64,000 nucleotides of DNA, taken from Tsukamurella pulmonis. Its GTDB lineage: Bacteria > Actinomycetota > Actinomycetes > Mycobacteriales > Mycobacteriaceae. The notes under the pieces were generated by a model, which saw nothing but the letters and a program-made list of their open reading frames with translations, did not search any database and was not told the origin of the DNA. The position numbers were made by a program, and so were the translations under genes. Where the stretch lies: positions 1,426,001 through 1,490,000 of the forward strand of contig NZ_FNLF01000002.1 in NCBI RefSeq assembly GCF_900103175.1, given 5' to 3'. Positions 1 to 7,983 of this stretch are shown here, piece by piece (within the stretch, counting starts at the first letter, position 1; each line of letters begins with the position of its first letter).

Positions 1-443
1 AGGCCGCTGCGGGTGAGCTGCGGCGCGAGCGGCGCGGCCAGGCGTCCGGCGGCGATCAGCGCGACGAAGTGCGCGCGGATGAGGAGGAAGTCCTTGTCGC
101 CGCGCCAGAAGCCGGCGGGGGAGAGCCCCGTCGCGCTGCTGACGATGCCGCTGGCCGCGGCCTCGAGCGCGATGCGGCCGCCGAGGGAGTTGCCGGCGAT
201 GTGCGGGCGGACGAGGCCCAGCTCGGTGAAGAGGTCCTCCAGGTGCTGGTGCAGGGCCTCCTGGACCGTGCGGCCGGCGAGGTCGAGGGCGGGGGACTCG
301 CCGTGGCCGGGGAGGTCGAACAGGATGACCTCGCGGTGCTCGGCGAGCCGCTCGGCCACGGGGTACCAGGCCTGACGGCGGTGCGCGATCCCGTGGACCA
401 GCACCAGCGGCTCACCTGAGCCGAATCGTTCGTACGCCAACAT
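1..443 (-). CDS. alpha/beta hydrolase, 3' end cut by window edge
   Basis: Predicted serine hydrolase of the alpha/beta fold; substrate unknown. From an ATG at 443 the reading begins MLAYERFGSGEPLVLVHG, with the oxyanion HG at residues 17-18. The nucleophile elbow GNSLGG has its Ser near residue 86, and a DLPGHG segment lies between. The acid and His of the triad lie beyond base 1, so only about 147 residues are visible. A purine-rich GAGGTGG stretch lies about 8 bases before the ATG. The gene is divergent from the SDR gene at 656. An epoxide hydrolase or esterase is equally possible. Confidence 0.75.
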   Translation of the reverse strand, partial: MLAYERFGSGEPLVLVHGIAHRRQAWYPVAERLAEHREVILFDLPGHGESPALDLAGRTVQEALHQHLEDLFTELGLVRPHIAGNSLGGRIALEAAASGIVSSATGLSPAGFWRGDKDFLLIRAHFVALIAAGRLAAPLAPQLTRSG

Positions 444-467
444 CTCGTGCCACCTCGTCGTGGTCGG

Positions 468-485
468 GGCGGGCCGCGGCCCGCC
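468..485. repeat. 18-bp perfect palindrome in the hydrolase leader
   Basis: GGCGGGCCG followed directly by its reverse complement, about 25 bases upstream of the hydrolase ATG. It could fold in the 5' leader or bind a dimeric regulator. Its pure GC content makes chance more likely than for a mixed sequence. Confidence 0.4.
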
Positions 486-617
486 GGGGTCCGACGGTGC
501 GCCGGACGGTTGTTCGGAGCGTACGGATTGATAGGAACTAACGCAATGCCTCTCAGAAAAGTCGTCGGTGCTGGGTTCGGGGACGCCGCGATCGGCGGGG
601 TCGGCGGGATCGAGGGC

Positions 618-648
618 TTGCGTTCGAGCGCGCTCGAAGGCCTAGCGT
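618..648 (+). promoter_or_regulatory. promoter of the SDR gene with a 16-bp palindrome
   Basis: TTCGAGCG at 623-630 is followed immediately by its perfect complement (631-638). A TAGCGT -10 box (643-648) lies 7 bases before the ATG at 656, with a weak TTGCGT at 618-623 as a possible -35. The palindrome sits inside the -35/-10 spacer, the usual place for a repressor operator. No dedicated regulator gene is adjacent. Confidence 0.5.
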
Positions 649-655
649 CGCCGCC

Positions 656-1528
656 ATGAACACGAACAAGGAACGAACATGGCTGGTCACCGGGGCTTCG
701 CAGGGTTTCGGGCGCGCGCTCGTGGAGGATGCGCTGCGGCGCGACGATCGCGTCGTCGCCGTCGTGCGCGACGCCGGATCGGTGGCCGATCTCGCCGCCG
801 CCCACCCGGACCGTCTCGACGTCGTCGAGGCGGACCTGCGCGATGGACGGGCCCGGGAGCGGGTTGCGGACAGGCTCCGGACCGCGCCCGTCGACGTGCT
901 GGTCAACAACGCCGGCCGGGCCATCGCGGGCTCCGCCGAAGACCTGCCCATCGAACTCCTGCGGGAGCAACTGGAACTGAACTTCTTCGCCGCGGCGGCG
1001 CTCACCCGGGCGGCCCTGCCCGGCATGCGTGCGCGCGGCGCGGGCACGATCGTGCAGATGAGCAGCCAGGGCGGGCGGTTGTCCTTCCCGTCGGTCGGCG
1101 CGTACTCGGCGAGCAAGTTCGCGCTGGAGGGCTGGTCCGAGGCGCTCGCCGCCGAGGTGGCGGAGTTCGGGATCGGTGTGCTCATCGTCGAGCCGTCGCG
1201 GTTCCGCACCGGCTTCAACACCGCGCACTCGCTGGCGGTCACCGCACCGTCGGAGGCCTACGGGCGGACCGTCGGGGCCGTGCAGCGCGACCTGACGGGC
1301 TCCGACGGTGCGCAGGAGGGCGACCCCGTGCGCGCGGCCCGGATCATCGGCGACATCGTCCGGTCCGGGGACGTGCCGCTGCGGCTGCCGCTCGGCGCCG
1401 AGGCCGTCGAGCGGCTCAGCGCCGCGTACGCCGCCGCGGGCGAGAACGTCCGGCGCTGGGCCGATCTCGCCCGCTCCGCCGACTTCCCGAACGCGGCCGC
1501 ATCGTCGCGGGCGATCCCGACGGCGTGA
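656..1528 (+). CDS. SDR-family NAD(P)-dependent oxidoreductase
   Basis: Classical short-chain dehydrogenase/reductase of 290 residues. The Rossmann motif TGASQGFG is at residues 12-19, NNAG lies near 84, and the catalytic Tyr150 and Lys154 lie in YSASK. The C-terminus (PSRFRTGF, then a helix-rich tail) resembles SDRs annotated as ketoreductases or 3-oxoacyl reductases of unknown substrate. The ATG at 656 is chosen because a -10 box lies 7 bases upstream, implying a leaderless transcript. It stands alone between a divergent hydrolase and a convergent Nudix gene. Confidence 0.85.
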   Translation: MNTNKERTWLVTGASQGFGRALVEDALRRDDRVVAVVRDAGSVADLAAAHPDRLDVVEADLRDGRARERVADRLRTAPVDVLVNNAGRAIAGSAEDLPIELLREQLELNFFAAAALTRAALPGMRARGAGTIVQMSSQGGRLSFPSVGAYSASKFALEGWSEALAAEVAEFGIGVLIVEPSRFRTGFNTAHSLAVTAPSEAYGRTVGAVQRDLTGSDGAQEGDPVRAARIIGDIVRSGDVPLRLPLGAEAVERLSAAYAAAGENVRRWADLARSADFPNAAASSRAIPTA

Positions 1529-1561
1529 CCGTGGATCAGGCGCGGCGGGGCGGCACCGTCG

Positions 1562-2119
1562 TCAATCCCGGGCGAGGGCGGCGCGCACCTGGTGGGCCAC
1601 GGTGGTGTGCTCGGCGGACTCGGGGAGGGCGTCGACGGGCCACCAGCGCAGGTCGTTCGACTCCTCACTGATCGCGAGGTCCGGCGTGCCGGGGCCGACG
1701 GCGAAGGCGCGGAAGCGCAGGTCCAGGTGGCGGGTGGGGACGCCGAGGGAGCAGCGGATCGGGTGGGTGTGCAGGGTCAGCAGATCCGCGTCCAGGACCA
1801 GGTCGGCCAGGCCGGACTCCTCGTGGCCCTCGCGCAGCGCGGCCGCGGCCACCGTCGAATCGGAGTCCTCGCAGTGCCCGCCGAGCTGGAGCCACTCGCC
1901 CACGCGGGGATGATGCGTCAGCACGACGTGGGTGCGCGCTTCGTTGAGGATCACCACCGACGCGGTGATGTGACCGGGGACGTTGGCGCGGGCGCACGCG
2001 TCCGGCTGGGCGTCGAGGAAGGCGAGGACGGTGTGCCGCAGCGCGTCGTCGCCGTCGGTGCGGGCGTCGAAGCGGGCGAGGACGTCGACGGCGGAGGCGT
2101 GCAGAGAGGCGAAGGTCAT
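1562..2119 (-). CDS. Nudix hydrolase
   Basis: Nudix-fold pyrophosphohydrolase of 185 residues, likely hydrolysing a nucleoside diphosphate derivative. The Nudix box is recognisable as GGHCEDSD followed by LREGHEESGL. The REx2EExG core that binds metal is intact. The first conserved Glu is replaced by Asp and the loop before REG is one residue longer than the textbook box. It starts 9 bases after the fbiB stop on the same strand, so it is probably the third gene of the fbiA-fbiB operon. Whether it acts in F420 metabolism is not shown by sequence. Confidence 0.8.
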   Translation of the reverse strand: MTFASLHASAVDVLARFDARTDGDDALRHTVLAFLDAQPDACARANVPGHITASVVILNEARTHVVLTHHPRVGEWLQLGGHCEDSDSTVAAAALREGHEESGLADLVLDADLLTLHTHPIRCSLGVPTRHLDLRFRAFAVGPGTPDLAISEESNDLRWWPVDALPESAEHTTVAHQVRAALARD

Positions 2120-2128
2120 TCGCGCGGA

Positions 2129-3499
2129 CTACCTTTCGATGAGCATGTCGCCGGGTGGCAGCGGCGGCCGGGGCGCGGACAGCACGGACGGATCGGCGGG
2201 GTAGCCGACGGCGATCGCCCCCGCGGGGCGGTAGTCGTCCGGCAGCCCCAGCTGCGCGCGCACGGTCTCGGCGGCGAAGATCGTCGATCCCACCCAGCAG
2301 CTGCCGATCCCGCGGACGGCGAGCGCGACGAGCAACGACTGGACGGCGGCGCCGACGGCGACGGTGAACATCGTCTCCTCGGCGGCGGTGCGACGGGCAT
2401 CGGGGTACGGGTGGGCACCGTCGGGCACCATGAACGGGAGGATGAGCTCCGGGGCGTCGTAGAGCAGTTGCCCGCGGCGCACGCGCTTCGCGACCGACTC
2501 GGCCGTGCGCCCGTCGCCCGACAGATCCGTCGCCCACTGCTCCTTCATGGCGTCCAGCAGCGCCGTGCGGCGCGCGGCGTCGCGCACCCACACGAACCGC
2601 ACGGGATGCGTGTGGTGCGGCGCCGGGGCCGTCAGGGCCTCCGCGACGGACTGCCGCACGTCGTCCTCGGGGACGGGGTCGGCGGCGAAGGCGCGGACCG
2701 AGCGGCGCACCAGGAGCGCCTGCCGGCGGGCCAGCTCGACGCCCGTGTGGAAGAGGTCGTCCTCGCCGGGGCGCACGAGGCCGCGGGCCGTGGCGAGCGG
2801 GGAACCGGGAGCGGGCGGGCGCACCGCGAATCCGCGCACCACGGCGACGGGGACGCCGCCCAGCTTGCCCTTGACCAGGTCCGCGGCGGCGGCGAGCTCG
2901 TCGGCGACGGCGATCTCCGTGACCACCAGATCGTTGCCGTAGGCGTCGACCGCGCCCGCGTAGCCGTGCAGCACCTCCATGCCGGCGGCACCGATCGCGG
3001 TGTCCGTCTGGCCGGTGCGCCAGGCCCGGCCCATGGTGTCGGTGACGAGCACGGCGACGTCCACGCCGAGGCGCTCGCGCAGGCCGGTGCGGACCGCGGC
3101 CGCGCTGCCGTCGGGATCCTCGGGGAGCAGGGCGACGGTGTCGGAGGCGACGTTGGAGGCGTCGACGCCCGAGGCGGCCTGCACGACGCCGAGCCTGTTC
3201 TCCGTGATCCAGGTGCGGCCCTTGGTCGCGAGCACGCGCACCGATTCCTCGGCGATCAGGCGGCGCCGGAAGGCGTCCCGCTCGTCGGGGTCCGACGGGG
3301 CCGGCAGCACCCGGCCCTCCGCCTTGGAGAAGACCTTCGAGGTGATGACCACGACGTCGCCGTCGGCGAGCCAGGGCGCGGCGTCGGCGAGCAGCGCAGC
3401 CACGTCGTCGCCCGCGGTCACCTCGGGGACGCCGAGGACCGGCAGGATCTCCAGCGACGGTGCGCCGTGGTCCCGCTCCGGGCGTTCGGTCCCGGTCAC
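2129..3499 (-). CDS. fbiB: FbiB: F420-0:gamma-glutamyl ligase / FMN-dependent F420 maturation enzyme
   Basis: Two-domain coenzyme F420 enzyme of 456 residues (M. tuberculosis FbiB is 448). The N-terminal half (about 20-245) is the CofE ligase domain that adds glutamates to F420-0. It contains [14 protein letters not shown] and the [15 protein letters not shown] segment. The C-terminal half (about 255-456) is a nitroreductase-type FMN domain with RRSVRAF at its start and GSCWVGS near the end. In mycobacteria this domain reduces dehydro-F420-0. Translation starts at a GTG at 3499 that overlaps the fbiA stop (GTGA), so the two are translationally coupled. The much longer upstream open frame runs through fbiA and is not used. 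Confidence 0.95.
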   Translation of the reverse strand: MTGTERPERDHGAPSLEILPVLGVPEVTAGDDVAALLADAAPWLADGDVVVITSKVFSKAEGRVLPAPSDPDERDAFRRRLIAEESVRVLATKGRTWITENRLGVVQAASGVDASNVASDTVALLPEDPDGSAAAVRTGLRERLGVDVAVLVTDTMGRAWRTGQTDTAIGAAGMEVLHGYAGAVDAYGNDLVVTEIAVADELAAAADLVKGKLGGVPVAVVRGFAVRPPAPGSPLATARGLVRPGEDDLFHTGVELARRQALLVRRSVRAFAADPVPEDDVRQSVAEALTAPAPHHTHPVRFVWVRDAARRTALLDAMKEQWATDLSGDGRTAESVAKRVRRGQLLYDAPELILPFMVPDGAHPYPDARRTAAEETMFTVAVGAAVQSLLVALAVRGIGSCWVGSTIFAAETVRAQLGLPDDYRPAGAIAVGYPADPSVLSAPRPPLPPGDMLIER

Positions 3500-4521
3500 A
3501 GGCCGACCAGCTCGAGGCCGGCGTCGATCATGGCCGCGGTGGCCTGCGGCGAGCTCATCAGCAGCGGGACCGCGGCGACGGGCAGGCCGGGGATCTCGAC
3601 GCCCGCGTCCTCCTCCGAGACCAGCCAGCCGTCGAGGATGCCGTTGCCGCTGCGGGCTCCGAAGTGCTCGCCGATCGCCTGCGCGCTGGTCTCGATGCCG
3701 AGCACCTCGAGGCAGCGGTCCGCCATGCCCCGCAGCGGCGCGCCGCCGATCACGGGGGAGAGGCCGACGACCTTGGCGGAGGTGGTGCGCAGCGCCGCGC
3801 GGATGCCGCCCACGGAGAGGATCGCGCCGATCGAGACCACCGGGTTCGACGGGGCGAGGAAGACCACGTCGGCCTCCTCGATCGCGGCGATCGCGGCCCG
3901 CGAGGCCTGTGCCTTCCCGGAGCCGGGGCCCTCCGCGCCGCCCACCTGGGCGAAGCCGAAGGTCTCGATGTCGGCGCGGTAGCGCACCCACCACTCCTGG
4001 AAGTGGATGGCCTTCTTCGCGCCGTCGGTCGCATCCGGATCGGCGACCACGACGTGGGTCTCGTGCCGCGCGTCGGTCGCGGGGAGGAGTCGGACGCCCG
4101 GCTGCCAGCGGTTGCACAGCGCCGCCGTGACATCGGTCAGCGGGTAGCCGGAGGAGAGCATCTGCGTGCGGATCAGGTGCGTCGCGAGATCGCGGTCGCC
4201 GAGGCCGAACCAGTCCGGATCGGCGCCGTACTTCGCGAGCTCCTCCTTGGCGTTCCAGGTCTCGTTCCGGTGCCCCCAGCCGCGCTCGGTGTCGATGCCG
4301 CCGCCGAGGGTGTACATGCAGGTGTCGAGGTCCGGGCAGATGCGCACGCCGTGCATCCAGGCGTCGTCGCCGACGTTGACCACGGCCGTGACCGCGTGCT
4401 CGGACGGGGGAGCGGCGTCGGGCCCGTCCTTGTCCGGGAAGGGCGTCACCCCGAAGCGTTCCCGTGCACCCTCGAGGAATCGCGCCCCGCCGACACCGCC
4501 CACCAGCACCGTCACCTTCAC
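3496..4521 (-). CDS. fbiA: FbiA/CofD: phosphoenolpyruvyl transferase of F420 biosynthesis
   Basis: Makes dehydro-F420-0 by transferring the activated phosphoenolpyruvate moiety onto the deazaflavin Fo. 341 residues; the M. tuberculosis protein is 331. The N-terminus [18 protein letters not shown] is the family signature, and the GTG at 4521 gives exactly that start. An in-frame ATG at 4569 would add 16 residues absent from the family. Other family segments visible are [11 protein letters not shown] and [14 protein letters not shown]. It is the first gene of the fbiA-fbiB-Nudix operon. Fo synthase (fbiC) and the guanylyltransferase fbiD are not in this window. Confidence 0.95.
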   Translation of the reverse strand: MKVTVLVGGVGGARFLEGARERFGVTPFPDKDGPDAAPPSEHAVTAVVNVGDDAWMHGVRICPDLDTCMYTLGGGIDTERGWGHRNETWNAKEELAKYGADPDWFGLGDRDLATHLIRTQMLSSGYPLTDVTAALCNRWQPGVRLLPATDARHETHVVVADPDATDGAKKAIHFQEWWVRYRADIETFGFAQVGGAEGPGSGKAQASRAAIAAIEEADVVFLAPSNPVVSIGAILSVGGIRAALRTTSAKVVGLSPVIGGAPLRGMADRCLEVLGIETSAQAIGEHFGARSGNGILDGWLVSEEDAGVEIPGLPVAAVPLLMSSPQATAAMIDAGLELVGL

Positions 4522-4870
4522 GGCTTCGAGGGTAATGGTCGGTGGGCGATGACCGCCGCGACGGGTCACGGCGGTCGAGAGGGTCGCGCGGAAGGCCGTG
4601 GGGCTGGCATGATCGAGGGCGCGACGCGTCCCCGTGACGCGTCGGTGATCGCGTGTGAAGTGTGACGCGGATTACAGCTCAACCACGTGTCGAGGGCTCG
4701 GATCCGGGCATCCAGGTGGTATTAGCTAATTTCCCGGTTCAGCTTGACGTGGCGGCTTTGCACGTGTGTAATCACAACCGTGTCATTCAGTGCGGCGCGA
4801 TCGTCGCCGGCGCGGGGCATGCAACCGAAAGACCATCGAACACCACGAAAGCAACGAGGGAGGCGGGCCG
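4522..4870. other. 349-bp divergent intergenic region, fbiA / whiB2
   Basis: No convincing gene. The fbiA-proximal half holds three copies of a GACGCG core: GACGCGTC at 4623-4630 and 4636-4643, GACGCGG at 4664-4670. The middle holds the perfect 10-bp palindrome ATTAGCTAAT (4721-4730), the most AT-rich spot nearby, 13 bases before the whiB2 -35. A short open frame from 4662 is unlike any protein I know and is probably noncoding. A leader of about 90 bases remains between the whiB2 promoter and its ATG. Confidence 0.6.
4744..4772 (+). promoter_or_regulatory. whiB2 promoter
   Basis: TTGACG (4744-4749), a 17-bp spacer and TGTAAT (4767-4772) form one of the best sigma-A-like promoters of the window. 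The -10 is embedded in TGTG-taat-CACA, a small inverted repeat that a dimeric regulator could use. The ATTAGCTAAT palindrome lies just upstream. The predicted transcript starts near 4780, giving a leader of about 90 bases. Confidence 0.65.
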
Positions 4871-5197
4871 ATGACGATCGACGCTCATCGTGAACCGTTC
4901 GGAAGCTTCTCCGGTGGGTCCAGCCGCGCGCACTTGAGTGTCGTGCCCGCGGGTTTCGAGGAACTCTACGAGGCCGTCGAGGATCAGTGGCAGGACCGCG
5001 CACTGTGCTCGCAGACGGATCCCGAGGCGTTCTTCCCCGAGAAGGGCGGCTCCACCCGCGAGGCGAAGCGCATCTGCCTGGGGTGCGAGGTACGCAACGA
5101 GTGCCTCGAGTACGCCCTGGCCAAGGACGAGCGCTTCGGCATCTGGGGCGGCCTGTCCGAGCGTGAGCGCCGCAAGCTCAAGCGCGGCATCATCTGA
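4871..5197 (+). CDS. whiB2: WhiB2-type iron-sulfur transcriptional regulator
   Basis: Wbl-family regulator of 108 residues that binds a [4Fe-4S] cluster and works with the principal sigma factor. The WhiB2/WhmD subgroup is required for septation and division. The cluster ligands are Cys46, Cys69, Cys72 and Cys78 (C-x22-C-x2-C-x5-C), followed by the family turn GIWGG at 90-94. A basic tail ERRKLKRG suits DNA binding. The ATG at 4871 is preceded by GAGGGAGG; upstream in-frame codons lack a ribosome site. Position beside fbiA and the mannose genes matches the M. tuberculosis order (Rv3260c-Rv3261). Confidence 0.93.
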   Translation: MTIDAHREPFGSFSGGSSRAHLSVVPAGFEELYEAVEDQWQDRALCSQTDPEAFFPEKGGSTREAKRICLGCEVRNECLEYALAKDERFGIWGGLSERERRKLKRGII

Positions 5198-5217
5198 CTT
5201 CTCGCCGTACGGCGACG

Positions 5218-5264
5218 AACGGCCCGGCCGGCCCGCAGCGCGACTGCGGACCGACCGGGCCGTT
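5218..5264. terminator. bidirectional hairpin between whiB2 and the zincin-family gene
   Basis: AACGGCCCGG (5218-5227) pairs with CCGGGCCGTT (5255-5264), and an inner CCGCAG/CTGCGG pair extends the fold. It lies between convergent stop codons and so can serve both genes. There is no U-tract, as is common in this order. Confidence 0.75.
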
Positions 5265-5288
5265 CCGGTCGTGCAAGGAGCGTGTCCC

Positions 5289-5789
5289 TCAGAGTGAATC
5301 CGGGCCGGCGAGCAACGTCTCCTCCGTCACGCCCAGGTAGTCGCTGATCTGGTGCACCAGGATCGCGAGGATCTCCTCGAGCAGGTCCGCGTCCGTCTTC
5401 GCGCGACGCTGCAGCGGGCGGCGGAACAGGATCAGTCGGGCCCGGGTCCGGTTGCCCCGCCGATCGATCCCCACCGGGACCATGCGCGCGAGGGGGATCG
5501 GGCCGTCGGCCTCGACCTCATCGGGCCACGACACCGAGTCCGGGTCGCGCGGCAGGATGCCCGGCACGTCGTCGACGGCGATGTCCAGGTCGGTCAGCCG
5601 GTCGTGCCAGAGCGAGTCGATCTCGGCGAAGGCGTCGAGCACCACCTCGTCGAAGTCCTGCGCCCGGGTCCGGTGCGCCGGGAGGTCGCGCGGCACCAGC
5701 GGCCCGCGCAGGCCGTGGCCGCGCCGGTCGCGCGCCACTCGGCGGCGCAGCCGGGCGCCGCTCCCGGGCGTGGTTCTCCTACTTCTCAT
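5289..5789 (-). CDS. metallopeptidase-fold protein (Rv3259-like) with altered HExxH
   Basis: 166 residues, matching by position and sequence the actinobacterial metallopeptidase-like family represented by Rv3259. The first 40 residues are Arg-rich. The core DFDEVVLDAFAEI and LARMVPVG.IDRRGN..RARLILFRRPL is typical. At the zinc-binding helix, where zincins have HExxH, I read VHQISDYLG: Glu is replaced by Gln and the second His by Asp. Peptidase activity should not be assumed. ATG at 5789 has a TAGACT box 11 bases upstream. It is divergent from the DUF3499 gene. Confidence 0.75.
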   Translation of the reverse strand: MRSRRTTPGSGARLRRRVARDRRGHGLRGPLVPRDLPAHRTRAQDFDEVVLDAFAEIDSLWHDRLTDLDIAVDDVPGILPRDPDSVSWPDEVEADGPIPLARMVPVGIDRRGNRTRARLILFRRPLQRRAKTDADLLEEILAILVHQISDYLGVTEETLLAGPDSL

Positions 5790-5892
5790 GACCTTCTCAG
5801 TCTAGGTGGAGGCGCCCGTCGACGGCCGCCGTGTACCGCCGAACGGTGTGTCGGGGGCGGCGCCGTTGCGGCCACGGGTTAACCTTCTTGCT

Positions 5893-6378
5893 GTGAACTC
5901 CGTCCGTCAGTGCTGCCGCCCCGGCTGCAGGAACCACGCCGTGGCGACGCTGACGTTCGACTACCGCCAGTCGATCGCCGTGCTGGGCCCGCTGGGAACC
6001 ACCAGCGAGCCGCACTCCTGGGACCTGTGCGAGTTCCACGCCACCCGGATGACGGCGCCCCGCGGCTGGGAGATGCTGCGCAACCTGCCCGCCTACAGCG
6101 CCGCCTCCGTCGGCACCGCGGCCCTCGACGACGACCTGACGGCCCTGGCCGACACCGTCCACGAGCGCGCGGTCCGCGAGCACGGGCGCCCGGCCTCCGA
6201 GCCCGCCGACACCCCGCTGCGCTCGCTGCCACCGATCGGCGCCATGCGCCCCGTGCACGACGGCCTCGGCGGGCCGCAGGCCACGCCGTCGAGCAAGCCC
6301 GCGGGATCCGGGCCCAAGCACGCGGCACCGTCGGGACGCCGCGGGCATCTGCGGGTCCTGCCGGACCCGGTCGACTGA
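5893..6378 (+). CDS. DUF3499 protein, Cys-rich N-terminus (Rv3258-like)
   Basis: 161 residues of unknown function, conserved next to manB in actinobacteria. The N-terminus VNSVRQCCRPGCRNHAVATL plus a later WDLCEFHA supplies Cys/His pairs that look like a small zinc ribbon (residues 7-45). The C-terminal half is Ala/Pro-rich and low in complexity. I start at the GTG at 5893 because TAACCT (5880-5885) lies 7 bases before it, a leaderless pattern. The ATG at 5806 would add 29 residues with no homologous look. Co-directional with manB 130 bp downstream. Confidence 0.85.
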   Translation: MNSVRQCCRPGCRNHAVATLTFDYRQSIAVLGPLGTTSEPHSWDLCEFHATRMTAPRGWEMLRNLPAYSAASVGTAALDDDLTALADTVHERAVREHGRPASEPADTPLRSLPPIGAMRPVHDGLGGPQATPSSKPAGSGPKHAAPSGRRGHLRVLPDPVD

Positions 6379-6507
6379 GAGTCGCCGCCCGCGCCGTCAC
6401 CCCCGCCGCGTCGGATGCCTGTCCGCGCGCCGATTGCCGATAGGGTGGGGCGTCCGTAACGGGGCCCGCCGGGTTCCCGCACGCCGTTCACGAGGAGGTC
6501 GTCGAGC

Positions 6508-7878
6508 GTGGTTCGAGCGCTGGAGTCGGTGCAGGCTGTCATCAAGGCGTACGACGTGCGCGGCCTCGTCGGAGAGCAGATCGACGAGGACTTCGTCCGC
6601 GACGTGGGCGCCGCGTTCGGCGCCCTGATCCGCGGCGAGGGCGCCACCGACGCCGTGGTGGGGCACGACATGCGCGACTCGTCGCCGTCGCTGTCCACGG
6701 CCTTCGCCGAGGGCGTCACCGCGCAGGGCGTGAACGTCACCCTCATCGGGCTCGCCTCGACCGACGAGCTGTACTTCGCGTCGGGCCTGCTCGACTGCCC
6801 GGGCGCGATGTTCACCGCCTCGCACAACCCCGCCGCCTACAACGGGATCAAGCTCTGCCGCGCCGGCGCCAAGCCCGTCGGGCAGGAGAGCGGCCTGCGG
6901 GCCATCACCGAGCAGGTGGCGCACGGCGTCCCGTCGTACGACGGTGCCCCCGGCCGGGTGTCCGAGCGCGACGTGCTCGACGAGTACGGCGAGTACCTGC
7001 GAAAGCTCGTGGACCTGTCGGGGTCGCGTCCGCTGCGGGTCGCGGTGGACGCCGGCAACGGCATGGGCGGATTCACCGTGCCCTCGGTGCTCGGCCCCGT
7101 CGAGGCGCTCGACGTGCGCGCGCTGTTCTTCGAGCTGGACGGCACCTTCCCGAACCACGAGGCGAACCCGCTCGACCCGAAGAACCTCGTCGACCTGCAG
7201 AAGTTCGTGCTCGAGCAGGGCGCCGACATCGGCCTCGCCTTCGACGGGGACGCCGACCGCTGCTTCGTCGTCGACGAGAAGGGCGAGCCGGTCTCCCCGT
7301 CGGCCGTGACGGCGCTGGTCGCCGAGCGCGAGCTGGCGAAGAACCCGGGCGCCGTCGTCATCCACAACCTCATCACGTCGAAGGCCGTGCCCGAGATCAT
7401 CGCCGAGAACGGCGGCACCGCCGTGCGCACCCGCGTCGGGCACTCCTTCATCAAGGCGCAGATGGCCGAGACCGGCGCCGTCTTCGGTGGCGAGCACTCC
7501 GCGCACTACTACTTCCGTGAGTTCTGGGGCGCCGATTCCGGCATGCTCGCGGCGATGCACGTCCTCGCCGCGCTCGGCGAGCAGCAGGCCCCGCTCTCGG
7601 AGCTGATGGGCGTCTACGACCGGTACTCCGCGTCCGGCGAGATCAACTCGACCGTCGCGGACCAGGCGGAGCGCACCCGCGCCGTACTCGATGCTTTCGC
7701 AGACGAAATCCGGAGCACCGATGAACTCGACGGCGTGACGGTAGAGTTGGAGTCGGGTGCCTGGTTCAACCTCCGCGCCTCCAACACGGAGCCGCTGCTC
7801 CGGCTGAACGTCGAAGCCGCGACCCCGGACGAGGTGCGCGCGCTGACCGAGCGGATCCTGGCGATCGTCCGTGCCTGA
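6508..7878 (+). CDS. manB: phosphomannomutase/phosphoglucomutase
   Basis: Converts mannose-6-phosphate to mannose-1-phosphate, the precursor of GDP-mannose for mannolipids and lipomannan. 456 residues, normal for the phosphohexomutase family. The catalytic phosphoserine loop TASHNP is near residue 103, the metal-binding DGDADRC near 246, the sugar-binding GGEHSAHYYF near 330 and the phosphate-binding SNTEPLLRLNVE near the C-terminus. The GTG start at 6508 has GAGGAGG at 6492-6498. It leads a manB-SIS-manA cluster, the same order as M. tuberculosis Rv3257c-Rv3255c. Confidence 0.95.
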   Translation: MVRALESVQAVIKAYDVRGLVGEQIDEDFVRDVGAAFGALIRGEGATDAVVGHDMRDSSPSLSTAFAEGVTAQGVNVTLIGLASTDELYFASGLLDCPGAMFTASHNPAAYNGIKLCRAGAKPVGQESGLRAITEQVAHGVPSYDGAPGRVSERDVLDEYGEYLRKLVDLSGSRPLRVAVDAGNGMGGFTVPSVLGPVEALDVRALFFELDGTFPNHEANPLDPKNLVDLQKFVLEQGADIGLAFDGDADRCFVVDEKGEPVSPSAVTALVAERELAKNPGAVVIHNLITSKAVPEIIAENGGTAVRTRVGHSFIKAQMAETGAVFGGEHSAHYYFREFWGADSGMLAAMHVLAALGEQQAPLSELMGVYDRYSASGEINSTVADQAERTRAVLDAFADEIRSTDELDGVTVELESGAWFNLRASNTEPLLRLNVEAATPDEVRALTERILAIVRA

Positions 7879-7983
7879 TTCTGCGGTGCGCTCCGGCGCC
7901 GGACGCCGCGTCGTCGGCGCGGACACGGCGAGCGAGGGCGGGGTTCCCGCGCGGATGCAGCGCCGATGGAACGGGAGGAAGCC

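Noticed and set aside
447-659. 70-codon ORF between the hydrolase and the SDR
   Set aside because: It spans the SDR promoter and palindrome, has no ribosome site and looks like compositional noise.
1592-3982. Open frame of 796 codons opposite the Nudix and fbiB genes
   Set aside because: Same artefact; both opposing genes carry clear family motifs and catalytic residues.
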